Source: Clostridium aestuarii (GTDB lineage: Bacteria; Bacillota; Clostridia; Clostridiales; Clostridiaceae). Taken from it: a DNA stretch of 64,000 bases. Below are positions 37,294-45,812 of the stretch, one piece after another. The number at the start of each line of letters is the position of its first letter. Position 1 is the first letter of the stretch. A model generated the notes under the pieces. It saw only the letters and a list, made by a program, of their open reading frames with translations, had not been told where the DNA came from and searched no databases. Where the stretch lies: assembly GCF_026735135.1 (NCBI RefSeq), contig NZ_JAPQER010000002.1, positions 805,869 through 869,868 of the forward strand. Reading direction: 5' to 3'. The translations under genes were made by a program, and so were the position numbers.

Positions 37294-37363
37294 AAAAATA
37301 TTATCATCATACACTAATACATTAATATATAAATACTATAAATATTAGGATAGATTCCTTATA
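37294..37363 (+). repeat. 70-bp dispersed repeat, copy B (upstream of PHP gene)
   Basis: Partner of 12630-12699, about 90% identical, ending directly before the AAGGAG ribosome site of the PHP gene. The segment CATACACTA within it resembles the -10 region of mother-cell sporulation promoters, but this is weak. Confidence 0.75.
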
Positions 37364-37376
37364 AGGAGATCATACA

Positions 37377-38639
37377 ATGTATAAAGATATAATTATAGTA
37401 AATCCAAAAAACAAATCATCAACATATGATTGTTCACCAGAAATATCCCTTATATTATTGCCCCATAAGTCTATTAATAATATAATCAATGCTAAAATGT
37501 ATTTAGATAATAAAAAAGTTAATTGCAAGATTGCACAAAATAAAATAAGCTATACTCCTTTTCAAAAACTTCATAGTGGAAATCATCATATTAAAATATC
37601 AATCCTTGATTCCTATGGAAATACAACTAAAATGAAATGGTCCTTTAAAATAAAAAAAAATAGATTAGCGTATGAAAAATACAACTTCTATTATGGTATA
37701 CCTCATGCTCATACTTCTTACTCTACAGGTAGAGGAACTCCTTTAGAAGCTTTTAAATACGCTTATAAAAGAGGGCTGGATTTTTTAATCATAACTGATC
37801 ATTCTAAAAGTCTAGGCAAAAAAATAACCTATAACTCAAAACAAAGGTCTAAATGGCACGCAACCGAAGAACAAACAATTAAATTCATTAAGAAAGGCAA
37901 GCATTTTCTTTCTTTACGAGGATTTGAAGTTTCATCTAATCATTATGGTGATTTTAATGTTATTAATAGCGCTAATTTTGTAAAATCTAAAGTCAAAGAT
38001 TTCGATAAATTCAACCACTGGTTGGAAGATGAAAAATCTGCTATAGTTTCTATAAATCACCCACACAAATATATAGAATCTTTTAAATTCCACAAAGGAT
38101 TAGATAAATTTATTAATTTTATTGAAGTAGGAAACGGTTCACCGCCTTACAAATATCTTAATGGTGAAAAATATTATTATAAACTTTTAGATAAAGGTTG
38201 GCATTTAGGAGCAATTAATGGACAAGACAATCACAGAGCTAACTGGGGTGATACCGATAATTTAACTGTAGTTGTATCAAAATCTTTAAGAGAACAAGAT
38301 TTTATGGAAGCATTTAAAAACAGAAGAACTTATTCATCAGAAACCAGAACATTAAAACTAAGCATTCTAGTAAACAATTGCCATATGGGAAGTATAATTA
38401 AAACTAATAGTACTAGAGAGTTAAAATTCAATATTATTGCAGAAGACAAAAAAAACCCTATAAACAAGATTGAAATCATATCTAATGGGGGCGAAATTAT
38501 AAAAGAAAAGATTTTCAACACGCAAACTAAAGCTGCATGGAATACATCTCTTCCTTATATAAGTGAAAAATGGTATGTAATTAAAATAATCCATAAAAAC
38601 AACAAATGTGGAATAGCTTCTGCTGTATTTACTGAATAA
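37377..38639 (+). CDS. PHP-domain metal-dependent hydrolase (CehA/McbA-like)
   Basis: A 420-residue protein. The first ~95 residues look like a beta-rich Ig-like domain (ISLILLPHKSINNI, HHIKISILDSYGN). A PHP phosphoesterase domain follows with metal ligands in GIPHAHTSYSTGRGTPLEA, FLIITDHSKSLG, SINHPHKYIES and GAINGQDNHRANWGD. A C-terminal beta-rich tail closes it. No signal peptide or membrane helix is visible. AAGGAG precedes the ATG. The substrate is unknown; related proteins are phosphoesterases or carbamate hydrolases. Confidence 0.82.
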   Translation: MYKDIIIVNPKNKSSTYDCSPEISLILLPHKSINNIINAKMYLDNKKVNCKIAQNKISYTPFQKLHSGNHHIKISILDSYGNTTKMKWSFKIKKNRLAYEKYNFYYGIPHAHTSYSTGRGTPLEAFKYAYKRGLDFLIITDHSKSLGKKITYNSKQRSKWHATEEQTIKFIKKGKHFLSLRGFEVSSNHYGDFNVINSANFVKSKVKDFDKFNHWLEDEKSAIVSINHPHKYIESFKFHKGLDKFINFIEVGNGSPPYKYLNGEKYYYKLLDKGWHLGAINGQDNHRANWGDTDNLTVVVSKSLREQDFMEAFKNRRTYSSETRTLKLSILVNNCHMGSIIKTNSTRELKFNIIAEDKKNPINKIEIISNGGEIIKEKIFNTQTKAAWNTSLPYISEKWYVIKIIHKNNKCGIASAVFTE

Positions 38640-38672
38640 TATAAGAATATTGCATCGCAATATTCTTATATT
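38637..38672. terminator. Bidirectional terminator, PHP / beta-CASP genes
   Basis: AATATAAGAATATTGC ATC GCAATATTCTTATATT between the convergent genes. Confidence 0.85.
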
Positions 38673-41152
38673 ATGAGTTTGCATCCAGTTTCATAATTAA
38701 ACGATTCTTTAACCTTATGAAACTTTTCTTCATCTATATTATCAGATTTTATTGTTACACATAAATTAGTAGGATTAAAAGAAGGGTTCTTTTTTAGTTT
38801 TATCCCTACTTCACTGCACAATCTAATGGCTAAATTAATAATTGCATTTTGATTAACAGCTTTGGAAATAGAAATAGCCCATCCAATTTCTTTAGATAAT
38901 AATTTTATATTATCCATATATCTTTTTCCTATAATTGGTGATATAAATGATAATTCAATATATTTTCCATGACAATTTGATTTTATACTTTTTTTGTATG
39001 GCTTAAATTCCTTATTCGTAAATACATTATCTATTAAATTCAACGCTGTATTTTGCTCCATTTTATCTTTATTATCATTTACAATAAATAAATCTTTATC
39101 CTGTATTTCATTTTTCTCACCAGCTTGGTTAATTTCTAATGACAAACCTGTTACCTTTTTAAACTTTTCTTTTTCATCTTTTAATTTATATGTAGAATTA
39201 AGTATAACCTTAATATTTTCTTGTTGAATATTATAGGATATCTTTTTTATATCAGCTTCTTTTAATAATGATCTTATAATATTTTCTGCAGCATTAATAT
39301 TTGTTGACTCATTAATCTTGATATTCCAAGAGGTTTGCTCTTTAAATTCTTTCATTTTTTCATATATAGAATCAGCTATAACCTTGGGAAAATCAAAATT
39401 TAATATTGCTGTTTTATCGTTAATTTTAAGCCCCGCTTTTTTATATCCATATTCATCAAACAACTCTGACATAATATCATTTATTTCATTTTGTTTTAAC
39501 TCCCTTGGACTTAAAGCTTCTTCTACTTTTTCTTTAGTTTGTGCTTTAAACATAAACAATCTTTGTATATCACTTTCAAAATAAATAGAACCTACGATTA
39601 ATTTTTGAATATCTTTTAAATCTTCCCATTCATTCTTTTGTTCTCCATACCATATATACACAAGTTCTTCTATCGTAAATAATTTTCCCTCATAATTCTC
39701 TCTTACATAGTTCCAAAGCTTATCAACATTGTATCTATTTAGCTGTTCATTACTACTTAGTACATAAGAAAACTGTCTTTTCAATTGCTTTCTTTTATTT
39801 CTAATATCTATATCAAAAACCTCACCACTTTTTGGTGCATATATTCTACTTCTCACCTCTCCAATAAGTTCTCCTGCTAATCTTTTCACTACTTTTTCAT
39901 CTCCATGCACCAAAAAAGTATTTTTAGGTGTTAATCTATCTATAATAGATTTTATCTCTCCTTTATCTGCATGTGCAGACAACCCAACAAGTTGAATATC
40001 ACATCTAACAGGCATGCTTCTTCCATTAATTTCTAAAATTCTATCTTCTTTATTCTTTTCTAATAAATTAAGAAGTTTTCTTCCTGGAGCTTCTTCATCT
40101 TGATATCCTGTTATCACTATATAGTTATTCTCTCCTGCTGCTAATTTTTCTGCATATAATTGACTAGGACCTCCCGTTAACATTCCTGAACTAGAAACTA
40201 TGATACAAGATTCTTTTGCCTCTATTATATTTTCTCTTTCTTTTTTATTGCTTATAGCCTTTATATAATCATCATAAAAAGGTTCTATCCCTCTTAAAAT
40301 CTTCTTTCCTAAACTATTTTTCAAATATAGTGGATTATGTTTATAAGCAGCATTTATGTTTTTAACCATTCCATCAACATATACATTAACCTTTTTTAAG
40401 CTTCCCTTATTCATAGCTTTTTTTAATATTAATATTATTTCTTGTGCTCTTCCTAACGCAAAAGCTGGTATAATCATCTTTCCTTCTTTATCAATACATT
40501 TATTAGCTATTTCTATAAGTCTTTGTTCTTCTATTTCTCTATTTGAATGAAGTTTATCACCATAAGTCGATTCAAATATTCCTATATCAGGTCTTAATCT
40601 AGGCAATTTAGCTCCTTCAACACTTTTTTGTGAAAAAACAGAAAAATCGCCCGAATAAAAAACCGCTCCTTCTTTTGTTTTTAAATATACACAACTCGCT
40701 CCTGCAATATGTCCTGCATTGTATAAAGTAAGCTTTATATCCTCTAATATTTCAAATTCTACTTCATAATTTATGGTAAATACTCTATTAAGCATATTTT
40801 CAACATCAATTTCTGCATAAAGAGGAATTTCAGCCTCTCTATTGTTCATTATTTTTAGACTATCATATAAAAGTACTCTAACCAAATCTTTAGTCATATT
40901 ATTCATATATATTTTAGCATTAGGATATTCTTTACTTATTATAGGCAGTGTTCCTATATGGTCTAAATGAGCATGACTTATTACTATAGCATCAACGCCA
41001 CCATACTCTTGAATTGTTCTAAAATCAGGTAAAGGATCTTTAGAATTGCCTTGTCTTATTCCACAATCCATTAATATATTTTCATCATTAGTCTTCAACA
41101 ATACACAGCTAGCACCAACTTCACAGGCTCCTCCTAAAAACATAATTTTCAT
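38666..41152 (-). CDS. MBL-fold beta-CASP (CPSF-like) nuclease with duplicated C-terminal domain
   Basis: An 828-residue protein. Residues 1-~460 form a metallo-beta-lactamase/beta-CASP/RMMBL module: ISHAHLDHIGTLP (HxHxDH), GHIAGASCVYLKT, YSGDFS, IIPAFALGRAQE, SSSGMLTGGPS, GLSAHADKGEI and FLVHGDEKVV. The remaining ~370 residues hold a helical linker and two related segments of ~90 residues (beginning near 570 and 730; see findings). RNA or DNA cleavage is expected from the family. ATG behind GAGGTGA. Clostridial versions of this long form are known to me only as hypothetical hydrolases. Confidence 0.88.
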   Translation of the reverse strand: MKIMFLGGACEVGASCVLLKTNDENILMDCGIRQGNSKDPLPDFRTIQEYGGVDAIVISHAHLDHIGTLPIISKEYPNAKIYMNNMTKDLVRVLLYDSLKIMNNREAEIPLYAEIDVENMLNRVFTINYEVEFEILEDIKLTLYNAGHIAGASCVYLKTKEGAVFYSGDFSVFSQKSVEGAKLPRLRPDIGIFESTYGDKLHSNREIEEQRLIEIANKCIDKEGKMIIPAFALGRAQEIILILKKAMNKGSLKKVNVYVDGMVKNINAAYKHNPLYLKNSLGKKILRGIEPFYDDYIKAISNKKERENIIEAKESCIIVSSSGMLTGGPSQLYAEKLAAGENNYIVITGYQDEEAPGRKLLNLLEKNKEDRILEINGRSMPVRCDIQLVGLSAHADKGEIKSIIDRLTPKNTFLVHGDEKVVKRLAGELIGEVRSRIYAPKSGEVFDIDIRNKRKQLKRQFSYVLSSNEQLNRYNVDKLWNYVRENYEGKLFTIEELVYIWYGEQKNEWEDLKDIQKLIVGSIYFESDIQRLFMFKAQTKEKVEEALSPRELKQNEINDIMSELFDEYGYKKAGLKINDKTAILNFDFPKVIADSIYEKMKEFKEQTSWNIKINESTNINAAENIIRSLLKEADIKKISYNIQQENIKVILNSTYKLKDEKEKFKKVTGLSLEINQAGEKNEIQDKDLFIVNDNKDKMEQNTALNLIDNVFTNKEFKPYKKSIKSNCHGKYIELSFISPIIGKRYMDNIKLLSKEIGWAISISKAVNQNAIINLAIRLCSEVGIKLKKNPSFNPTNLCVTIKSDNIDEEKFHKVKESFNYETGCKLII

Positions 41153-41196
41153 ATATTCACCTCATAATATTAAATTTAATTTTCATATCTCTAAAA

Positions 41197-41233
41197 AAAA
41201 CAGCAAAACCTTATTTCATATTTTGCTGTTTAA
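41197..41233 (-). terminator. Terminator after the 125-residue membrane protein
   Basis: Minus-strand hairpin AAACAGCAAAA / TTTTGCTGTTT followed by T-rich sequence. Confidence 0.7.
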
Positions 41234-41235
41234 GT

Positions 41236-41613
41236 TTATTTTCTTTTTTTCTTCTTTTTTTCTTCTAATATTTCCATATCAGTATTGTTTTTTATTCTAT
41301 TAGGTTTTGCTTTAGCCTTTATTACTTCATTTTTATCATTTGATAAACGTCTTCTTTTTCCCCATCCCATCAAATCCATAAACCACATAAATAAAACTAT
41401 AAATACAGCTGATTGCGCATACTGTAAAAACCTATTAGGTACTTTATTAGCCCAAAATATACTAGGTACAATAAATACTATAATAGCAATAGAAAGAACC
41501 ACCCATTTATTAATTTTTATTTTGTCTAAAACATAAGCTTTAAGAACATTATAAACAAGCAAAACTATAATAACCAACACTAACATTTCTAAAAATACTT
41601 TCGCAAAATTCAT
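41236..41613 (-). CDS. Small membrane protein with basic tail, unknown function
   Basis: A 125-residue protein that I do not recognise. Three hydrophobic segments (about residues 5-25, 33-55 and 66-85) are followed by a highly basic tail (KAKAKPNRIKNN and a final KKKKKRK). The start is the ATG at 41611-41613 behind GAGGAGG. The ten codons upstream contain the ribosome site. It is the first gene of a leftward pair with the beta-CASP protein but is separated from it by a terminator. Confidence 0.7.
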   Translation of the reverse strand: MNFAKVFLEMLVLVIIVLLVYNVLKAYVLDKIKINKWVVLSIAIIVFIVPSIFWANKVPNRFLQYAQSAVFIVLFMWFMDLMGWGKRRRLSNDKNEVIKAKAKPNRIKNNTDMEILEEKKKKKRK

Positions 41614-41915
41614 TACGCTTCCTCCTCTTATTTTGTCATCCATTACTATATTATACTTTTATATATGTACATTTTTCAAGTTATTAGTTGATATTTTTAT
41701 AAAATATACCTATAATATTAATTATTAGTGTTTATAAAACATTTTTCATTATTTTTTATCTTCCGTTAATTATTTTTGATTTATTAAATATCATTGATAA
41801 ATTTCAGGTTTCGTGAAAATAAATATAAATATACTTATAATATATTATTAATTATTTCTTCATAAAAAATTTTCATATAATGTTATTAAACATTATATAT
41901 TCCGAGGTGACTTCT
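41614..41915. other. Divergent spacer, membrane protein / Lrp gene
   Basis: About 300 bp, extremely AT-rich. I see no RNA, small gene or clear operator in it. Confidence 0.5.
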
Positions 41916-42380
41916 ATGAATTTAAAAATAAATGGGCTCGATGATTTAGATCTTCAAATTTTAGAAATATTAATAAAGGATTCTAGAACTCCTTATTTAG
42001 AAATAGCAAGAAAATGCCACGTAAGTGGCGGCACTATTCATGTTAGAATGAAAAAGATGGAAGACCTAGGTATAATCCAAGGAACTAAACTTATTTTGGA
42101 TAACTCAAAATTAGGTTATGATGTATGTTGCTTTGTTGGTATATACTTGAATAAAGCTTCCTCTTATAATAAAGTTTTAGAAGAATTAGAAACAATAAAA
42201 GAAATTGTAGAACTTCATTATACAACAGGTCAATATTCTGTTTTTGCAAAGGTTATTTGTAAAAGTATTTCTGACCTTCAAAATTTACTTGTAAATAAAA
42301 TTCAGGTTATCCCTGAAATTCAAAGAACAGATACATTTATATCTTTATCACAACCAATAGATAGAAACATTCAATTATAA
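41916..42380 (+). CDS. Lrp/AsnC family transcriptional regulator
   Basis: A 154-residue feast/famine regulator. The N-terminal winged helix-turn-helix is LDLQILEILIKDSRTPYLEI, then ARKCHVSGGTIHVRMKKMED. The C-terminal RAM ligand-binding domain is GYDVCCFVGIYLNKASSYNK and TGQYSVFAKVICKS. GAGGTGA precedes the ATG at 41916. It is single and its targets are not evident, although genes for Trp, Lys, Arg and branched-chain amino acid uptake follow within 13 kb. Confidence 0.9.
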   Translation: MNLKINGLDDLDLQILEILIKDSRTPYLEIARKCHVSGGTIHVRMKKMEDLGIIQGTKLILDNSKLGYDVCCFVGIYLNKASSYNKVLEELETIKEIVELHYTTGQYSVFAKVICKSISDLQNLLVNKIQVIPEIQRTDTFISLSQPIDRNIQL

Positions 42381-42464
42381 AATAGGACTTTACATATTAC
42401 TATCTAAAAATGTAAATTTATTATGAAACACTAAAAATTTAAGTTTTAAATTTCCCATTTATAA

Positions 42465-42500
42465 TCAGTATTAATATTTATTAATACTGATTTTTTATTT
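42465..42500 (+). terminator. Terminator after the Lrp gene
   Basis: ATCAGTATTAATA / TATTAATACTGAT hairpin followed by TTTTTTATTTT. Confidence 0.8.
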
Positions 42501-42629
42501 TATTATAATAACTTTACATCATATATTTTTCTATATTTCTAATATTTATTTATTTTTCACTAATATTTTTTATGAAATTGCAAATAATAAATTTTGTAAG
42601 ACATATATTCATAAAGGAGATGTAATTTT

Positions 42630-42839
42630 ATGAAAACATTAGATATTTTCGCTCTTATATTAGTTATAATTGGGGCTGTAAATTGGGGATTAATTGGTTT
42701 CTTTAGATTTGACCTTGTTGCCGCTTTATTTGGCGAAATGTCAACATTTAGTAGAATAGTTTATGCTCTAGTTGGTATTGCTGGTCTTTATTCTATTTCT
42801 TTCTTAGGAAAAAATAGAGAAGTCAGAGAAGAAAAATAA
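42630..42839 (+). CDS. DUF378 small membrane protein
   Basis: A 69-residue protein with two hydrophobic helices. It has the DUF378 signature DIFALILVIIGAVNWGLIGF, then FDLVAALFG and YALVGIAGLYSISFLG. AAAGGAG precedes the ATG. Function unknown. It is monocistronic with its own terminator. Confidence 0.85.
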   Translation: MKTLDIFALILVIIGAVNWGLIGFFRFDLVAALFGEMSTFSRIVYALVGIAGLYSISFLGKNREVREEK

Positions 42840-42843
42840 TTTT

Positions 42844-42884
42844 GAAAATAACTCTCATATAAAAGAGAGTTATTTTATTTTTTT
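42844..42884 (+). terminator. Terminator after DUF378 gene
   Basis: AAAATAACTCTC / GAGAGTTATTTT hairpin followed by a T-run. The run merges into the -35 of the next promoter. Confidence 0.85.
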
Positions 42885-42885
42885 G

Positions 42886-42914
42886 TTGACTTTATAAAGT
42901 TATTATATTAAAAT
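42886..42914 (+). promoter_or_regulatory. Sigma-A promoter of the trp T-box unit
   Basis: TTGACT and TAAAAT separated by 17 bp, about 30 bp ahead of the T-box stem I. Confidence 0.75.
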
Positions 42915-42942
42915 ATATTTAAAATACTTTTTAATAAAATCA

Positions 42943-43233
42943 TTGATCAGGAAGAGTAGTTATTAGATTTAGTCACAGAGAATTGGGGATGGTGGAAACC
43001 CAATACGATATCTTATAGTGAATGGACCTGCTAGATGTAAACCGAAATCTGAATTTTAAATTTAGAGATTAGTCTTTACCGTGTTTCGCACGTTACAGCG
43101 ATAGGATATGTTAGTATCTGAAGTGAGAGATGTTTAAATACCATATAATTTAATAGTTATATGTTTTAAACATAATTTAGGTGGCAACGCGGATAATCTC
43201 CGTCCTATTTATTAGGACGGAGTTTTTTTATTA
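42943..43233 (+). ncRNA. T-box leader, tRNA-Trp specific
   Basis: A full T-box regulator. Stem I elements GAAGAGTAG and AGAGAATTGGGGATGGTG begin it. The specifier bulge holds TGG (43023-43025, in GAATGGACC), which reads as Trp. The conserved antiterminator box AGGTGGCAACGCGG is at 43179-43192. The terminator CTCCGTCCTA / TAGGACGGAG plus seven T ends it. Uncharged tRNA-Trp should allow read-through into trpP-trpP-trpB. Confidence 0.95.
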
Positions 43234-43353
43234 TTTAAAAATAATATTAATAAAAGGTGGTGAGTTAATATGTCATGAAATGATGATCTATGTGACTGGT
43301 GTATATCAAAAAATAATTTAAACTATATTTATTTAAAAAGGAGTAGATTTATT

Positions 43354-43878
43354 ATGAATTCAAATTTAAAAAAAGGTATTATTAACTCATTACTTTTAGG
43401 GATAGGACTTATCCTACATCAAATATCCCCCCCAATATTATCTGTAAAGCCGGATTTCATGCTTGCAATGATGTTTATAATAATAGTTTTAAATAAAGAT
43501 TACAAGACCACTTTAATTACAGGAATTACATGTGGAATTCTAACCGCACTTACTACCGGCTTTCCTGGAGGACAGTTACCTAATATAATCGATAAAATCA
43601 TAACAGCTAATTTAATGTATTTCATGTTTTTACCTTTACGTAATAGAATGAGTAATCAACTTAAAATTATATTATCTTCTTCTGTAGGAACACTAATTAG
43701 CGGATTTATATTTTTATTTTCAGCATCAATTTTAGTAGGACTTCCAGGTTCTGTTTCTTTATCCACACTATTTATCGCTGTAGTTGTACCAGCAGCTCTA
43801 GTAAATGCTATAGCTGGAACAGTTATATTTAATGCTATACAAGTATCTTTTAAACGTTCAAATATCAATATTTTCTAA
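43354..43878 (+). CDS. trpP: Tryptophan transporter TrpP, copy 1
   Basis: A 174-residue membrane protein of the TrpP family with five or six helices. Conserved features are FPGGQLPNIIDKIIT and SASILVGLPGSVSLS. It lies directly behind the Trp T-box, so tryptophan is the expected substrate. AAAGGAG precedes the ATG. Copy 2 is 32 bp downstream and clearly paralogous over its whole length. Confidence 0.92.
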   Translation: MNSNLKKGIINSLLLGIGLILHQISPPILSVKPDFMLAMMFIIIVLNKDYKTTLITGITCGILTALTTGFPGGQLPNIIDKIITANLMYFMFLPLRNRMSNQLKIILSSSVGTLISGFIFLFSASILVGLPGSVSLSTLFIAVVVPAALVNAIAGTVIFNAIQVSFKRSNINIF

Positions 43879-43910
43879 TTACTTTATATATAAAACGAGG
43901 GGGCTATATT

Positions 43911-44438
43911 ATGAATTTAGATCTAAGAAAATCAATTATCAATTCACTTATTTTAGCTATAGGATTTATTTTACGACAAATTTCTCCACCATTATTATTT
44001 GGGATGAAACCAGATCTCTTGCTAACAACAATGTTTATAATAATCCTTATAAACAAAGAATATAAAACAACTTTAATTACAGGTATAATATGCGGGATTC
44101 TAGCTGCATTAACAACTAATTTCCCTGGTGGTCAACTTCCAAATATAATAGATAAAATAATAACATCTCACTTTATTTACTTTATCATAATACCATTATT
44201 AAACAAATTTAGTAATCAGATTAAAGTCATAATTTGCTCTTTATTAGGAACATTAATTAGTGGATTTGTATTTTTACTTTCAGCCTCTATTTTAGTAGGA
44301 CTTCCAGGTTCAGTTTCTTTATCTGCATTATTTACTACTGTAGTTATACCAACGGCATTGGTAAATACTATAGGGGGAGCCGTTATATTTAATGCTATTC
44401 AATTATCTTTTAAACGTTCAAATATCAATGTTTTCTAA
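43911..44438 (+). CDS. trpP: Tryptophan transporter TrpP, copy 2
   Basis: A 175-residue paralogue of copy 1. It shares FPGGQLPNIIDKIIT, SASILVGLPGSVSLSALF and the C-terminal SFKRSNIN-VF ending, but differs by roughly a third elsewhere (for example NLDLRKSIINSLILAIGFIL). GAGGGGG precedes the ATG. The two may pair or have different affinity. Same T-box transcript. Confidence 0.92.
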   Translation: MNLDLRKSIINSLILAIGFILRQISPPLLFGMKPDLLLTTMFIIILINKEYKTTLITGIICGILAALTTNFPGGQLPNIIDKIITSHFIYFIIIPLLNKFSNQIKVIICSLLGTLISGFVFLLSASILVGLPGSVSLSALFTTVVIPTALVNTIGGAVIFNAIQLSFKRSNINVF

Positions 44439-44481
44439 TTAATTTCATATATTAAAATATATTATAAGGGGGCAATTTATT

Positions 44482-45666
44482 ATGTTAGATAACAAAACAG
44501 GATTTTTTGGTGAATTTGGTGGACGTTATGTTCCTGATAAACTAATCAAAATTTTAGATGAAGTCAAGGCTGAATTCTATAAATGCAAAAATGATTCTAA
44601 ATTTATTGATGAATTGGATTATTATTACAAAAATTTTATTGGAAGACCTTCTCCGCTGTATTTTGCTGAAAAATTAACTAAAAAAATTGGTGGAGCAAAA
44701 ATTTATCTTAAAAGAGAAGATTTAAATCATACAGGAGCACATAAAATTAATAATACTATGGGGCAAGTATTATTAGCAAAAAGACTTGGTAAAAAAAGAA
44801 TCATTGCAGAAACCGGTGCTGGACAACATGGTGTTGCTACTGCTACTGTTTGCTCTTTATTTGATATGGAATGTATAATTTATATGGGAGAAGAGGATAC
44901 TCAAAGACAATCTCTTAATGTTTTTAGAATGGAACTTTTAGGAGCAAAAGTTGTTCCTGTTAAACATGGAATGAGAACTTTAAAAGAAGCTGTGGACGAG
45001 GCTTTAAAAGATCTAATGGAGAATTATGAACACACTTATTATATGCTAGGTTCAGCTGTTGGTCCTGATCCTTATCCAGCTATGGTAAATTATTTTCAAT
45101 CTATTATTGGCACTGAAGCAAAGAAACAGATTATTGAAACTGAAGGCATTTTACCTAACTACCTTATAGCAGCTGTAGGTGGCGGCAGTAACGCAATTGG
45201 ATTATTTTCTCCTTTTTACAATAATAAAGAAGTAAAATTCATAGGAGTTGAGCCTGCTGGAAAAGGTATTGAAACAGGTATGCATGCAGCTACACTAAGT
45301 TTTGGTAAACCTGGAGTATTGCATGGTTTTAGATCTTATGTTCTTCAAGATGAACAAGGTGAATCACTCCCTGTATATTCTATTTCTGCCGGATTAGATT
45401 ATCCAGGTGTAGGTCCTGAACATTCATTTTATAAAGATATTAAAAGAGCTGAGTATGTATCAATAACCGATGAAGAAGCCTTAAATGCTTTTGAAGAATT
45501 ATCTAGAACAGAAGGAATTATCCCTGCATTAGAAAGTTCTCATGCAGTTGCTTATGCTATTAAATTAGCTAAACAATGTTCTGAAGATAAAATTATAATT
45601 GTAAACCTATCTGGAAGAGGCGACAAAGATGTAGATCAAGTTTGTAAAATCTTAAAATCAAAATAG
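44482..45666 (+). CDS. trpB: Tryptophan synthase beta chain, stand-alone
   Basis: This 394-residue PLP enzyme joins indole and serine to tryptophan. The PLP lysine is in [29 protein letters not shown] and the phosphate loop [11 protein letters not shown] are intact, and [12 protein letters not shown] is normal. No trpA or other trp gene follows. The partner genes are transporters, so it would salvage external indole. AAGGGGG precedes the ATG. Confidence 0.96.
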   Translation: MLDNKTGFFGEFGGRYVPDKLIKILDEVKAEFYKCKNDSKFIDELDYYYKNFIGRPSPLYFAEKLTKKIGGAKIYLKREDLNHTGAHKINNTMGQVLLAKRLGKKRIIAETGAGQHGVATATVCSLFDMECIIYMGEEDTQRQSLNVFRMELLGAKVVPVKHGMRTLKEAVDEALKDLMENYEHTYYMLGSAVGPDPYPAMVNYFQSIIGTEAKKQIIETEGILPNYLIAAVGGGSNAIGLFSPFYNNKEVKFIGVEPAGKGIETGMHAATLSFGKPGVLHGFRSYVLQDEQGESLPVYSISAGLDYPGVGPEHSFYKDIKRAEYVSITDEEALNAFEELSRTEGIIPALESSHAVAYAIKLAKQCSEDKIIIVNLSGRGDKDVDQVCKILKSK

Positions 45667-45747
45667 ACTATTGCTGTTACGCAACATTAGTCAAATGATA
45701 ATTGACCAAAGCAGTGAATAACTATAAATATTTTGATAATACAAAAA

Positions 45748-45792
45748 CAAAAGACCTAAATATAGATAAACTCTATATTTAGGTCTTTTAAA
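45748..45792. terminator. Bidirectional terminator trpB / NhaC-type gene
   Basis: AAAAGACCTAAATATAG / CTATATTTAGGTCTTTT hairpin between the convergent genes. Confidence 0.88.
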
Positions 45793-45812
45793 ATTCTTTT
45801 TTAAACAATCTT

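Noticed and set aside
43270..43353. Possible leader peptide MS-TGA-NDDLCDWC.. in frame with trpP
   Set aside because: It has a good ribosome site and Trp and Cys codons, but the third codon is TGA. The T-box already explains regulation, so I treat the frame as chance.
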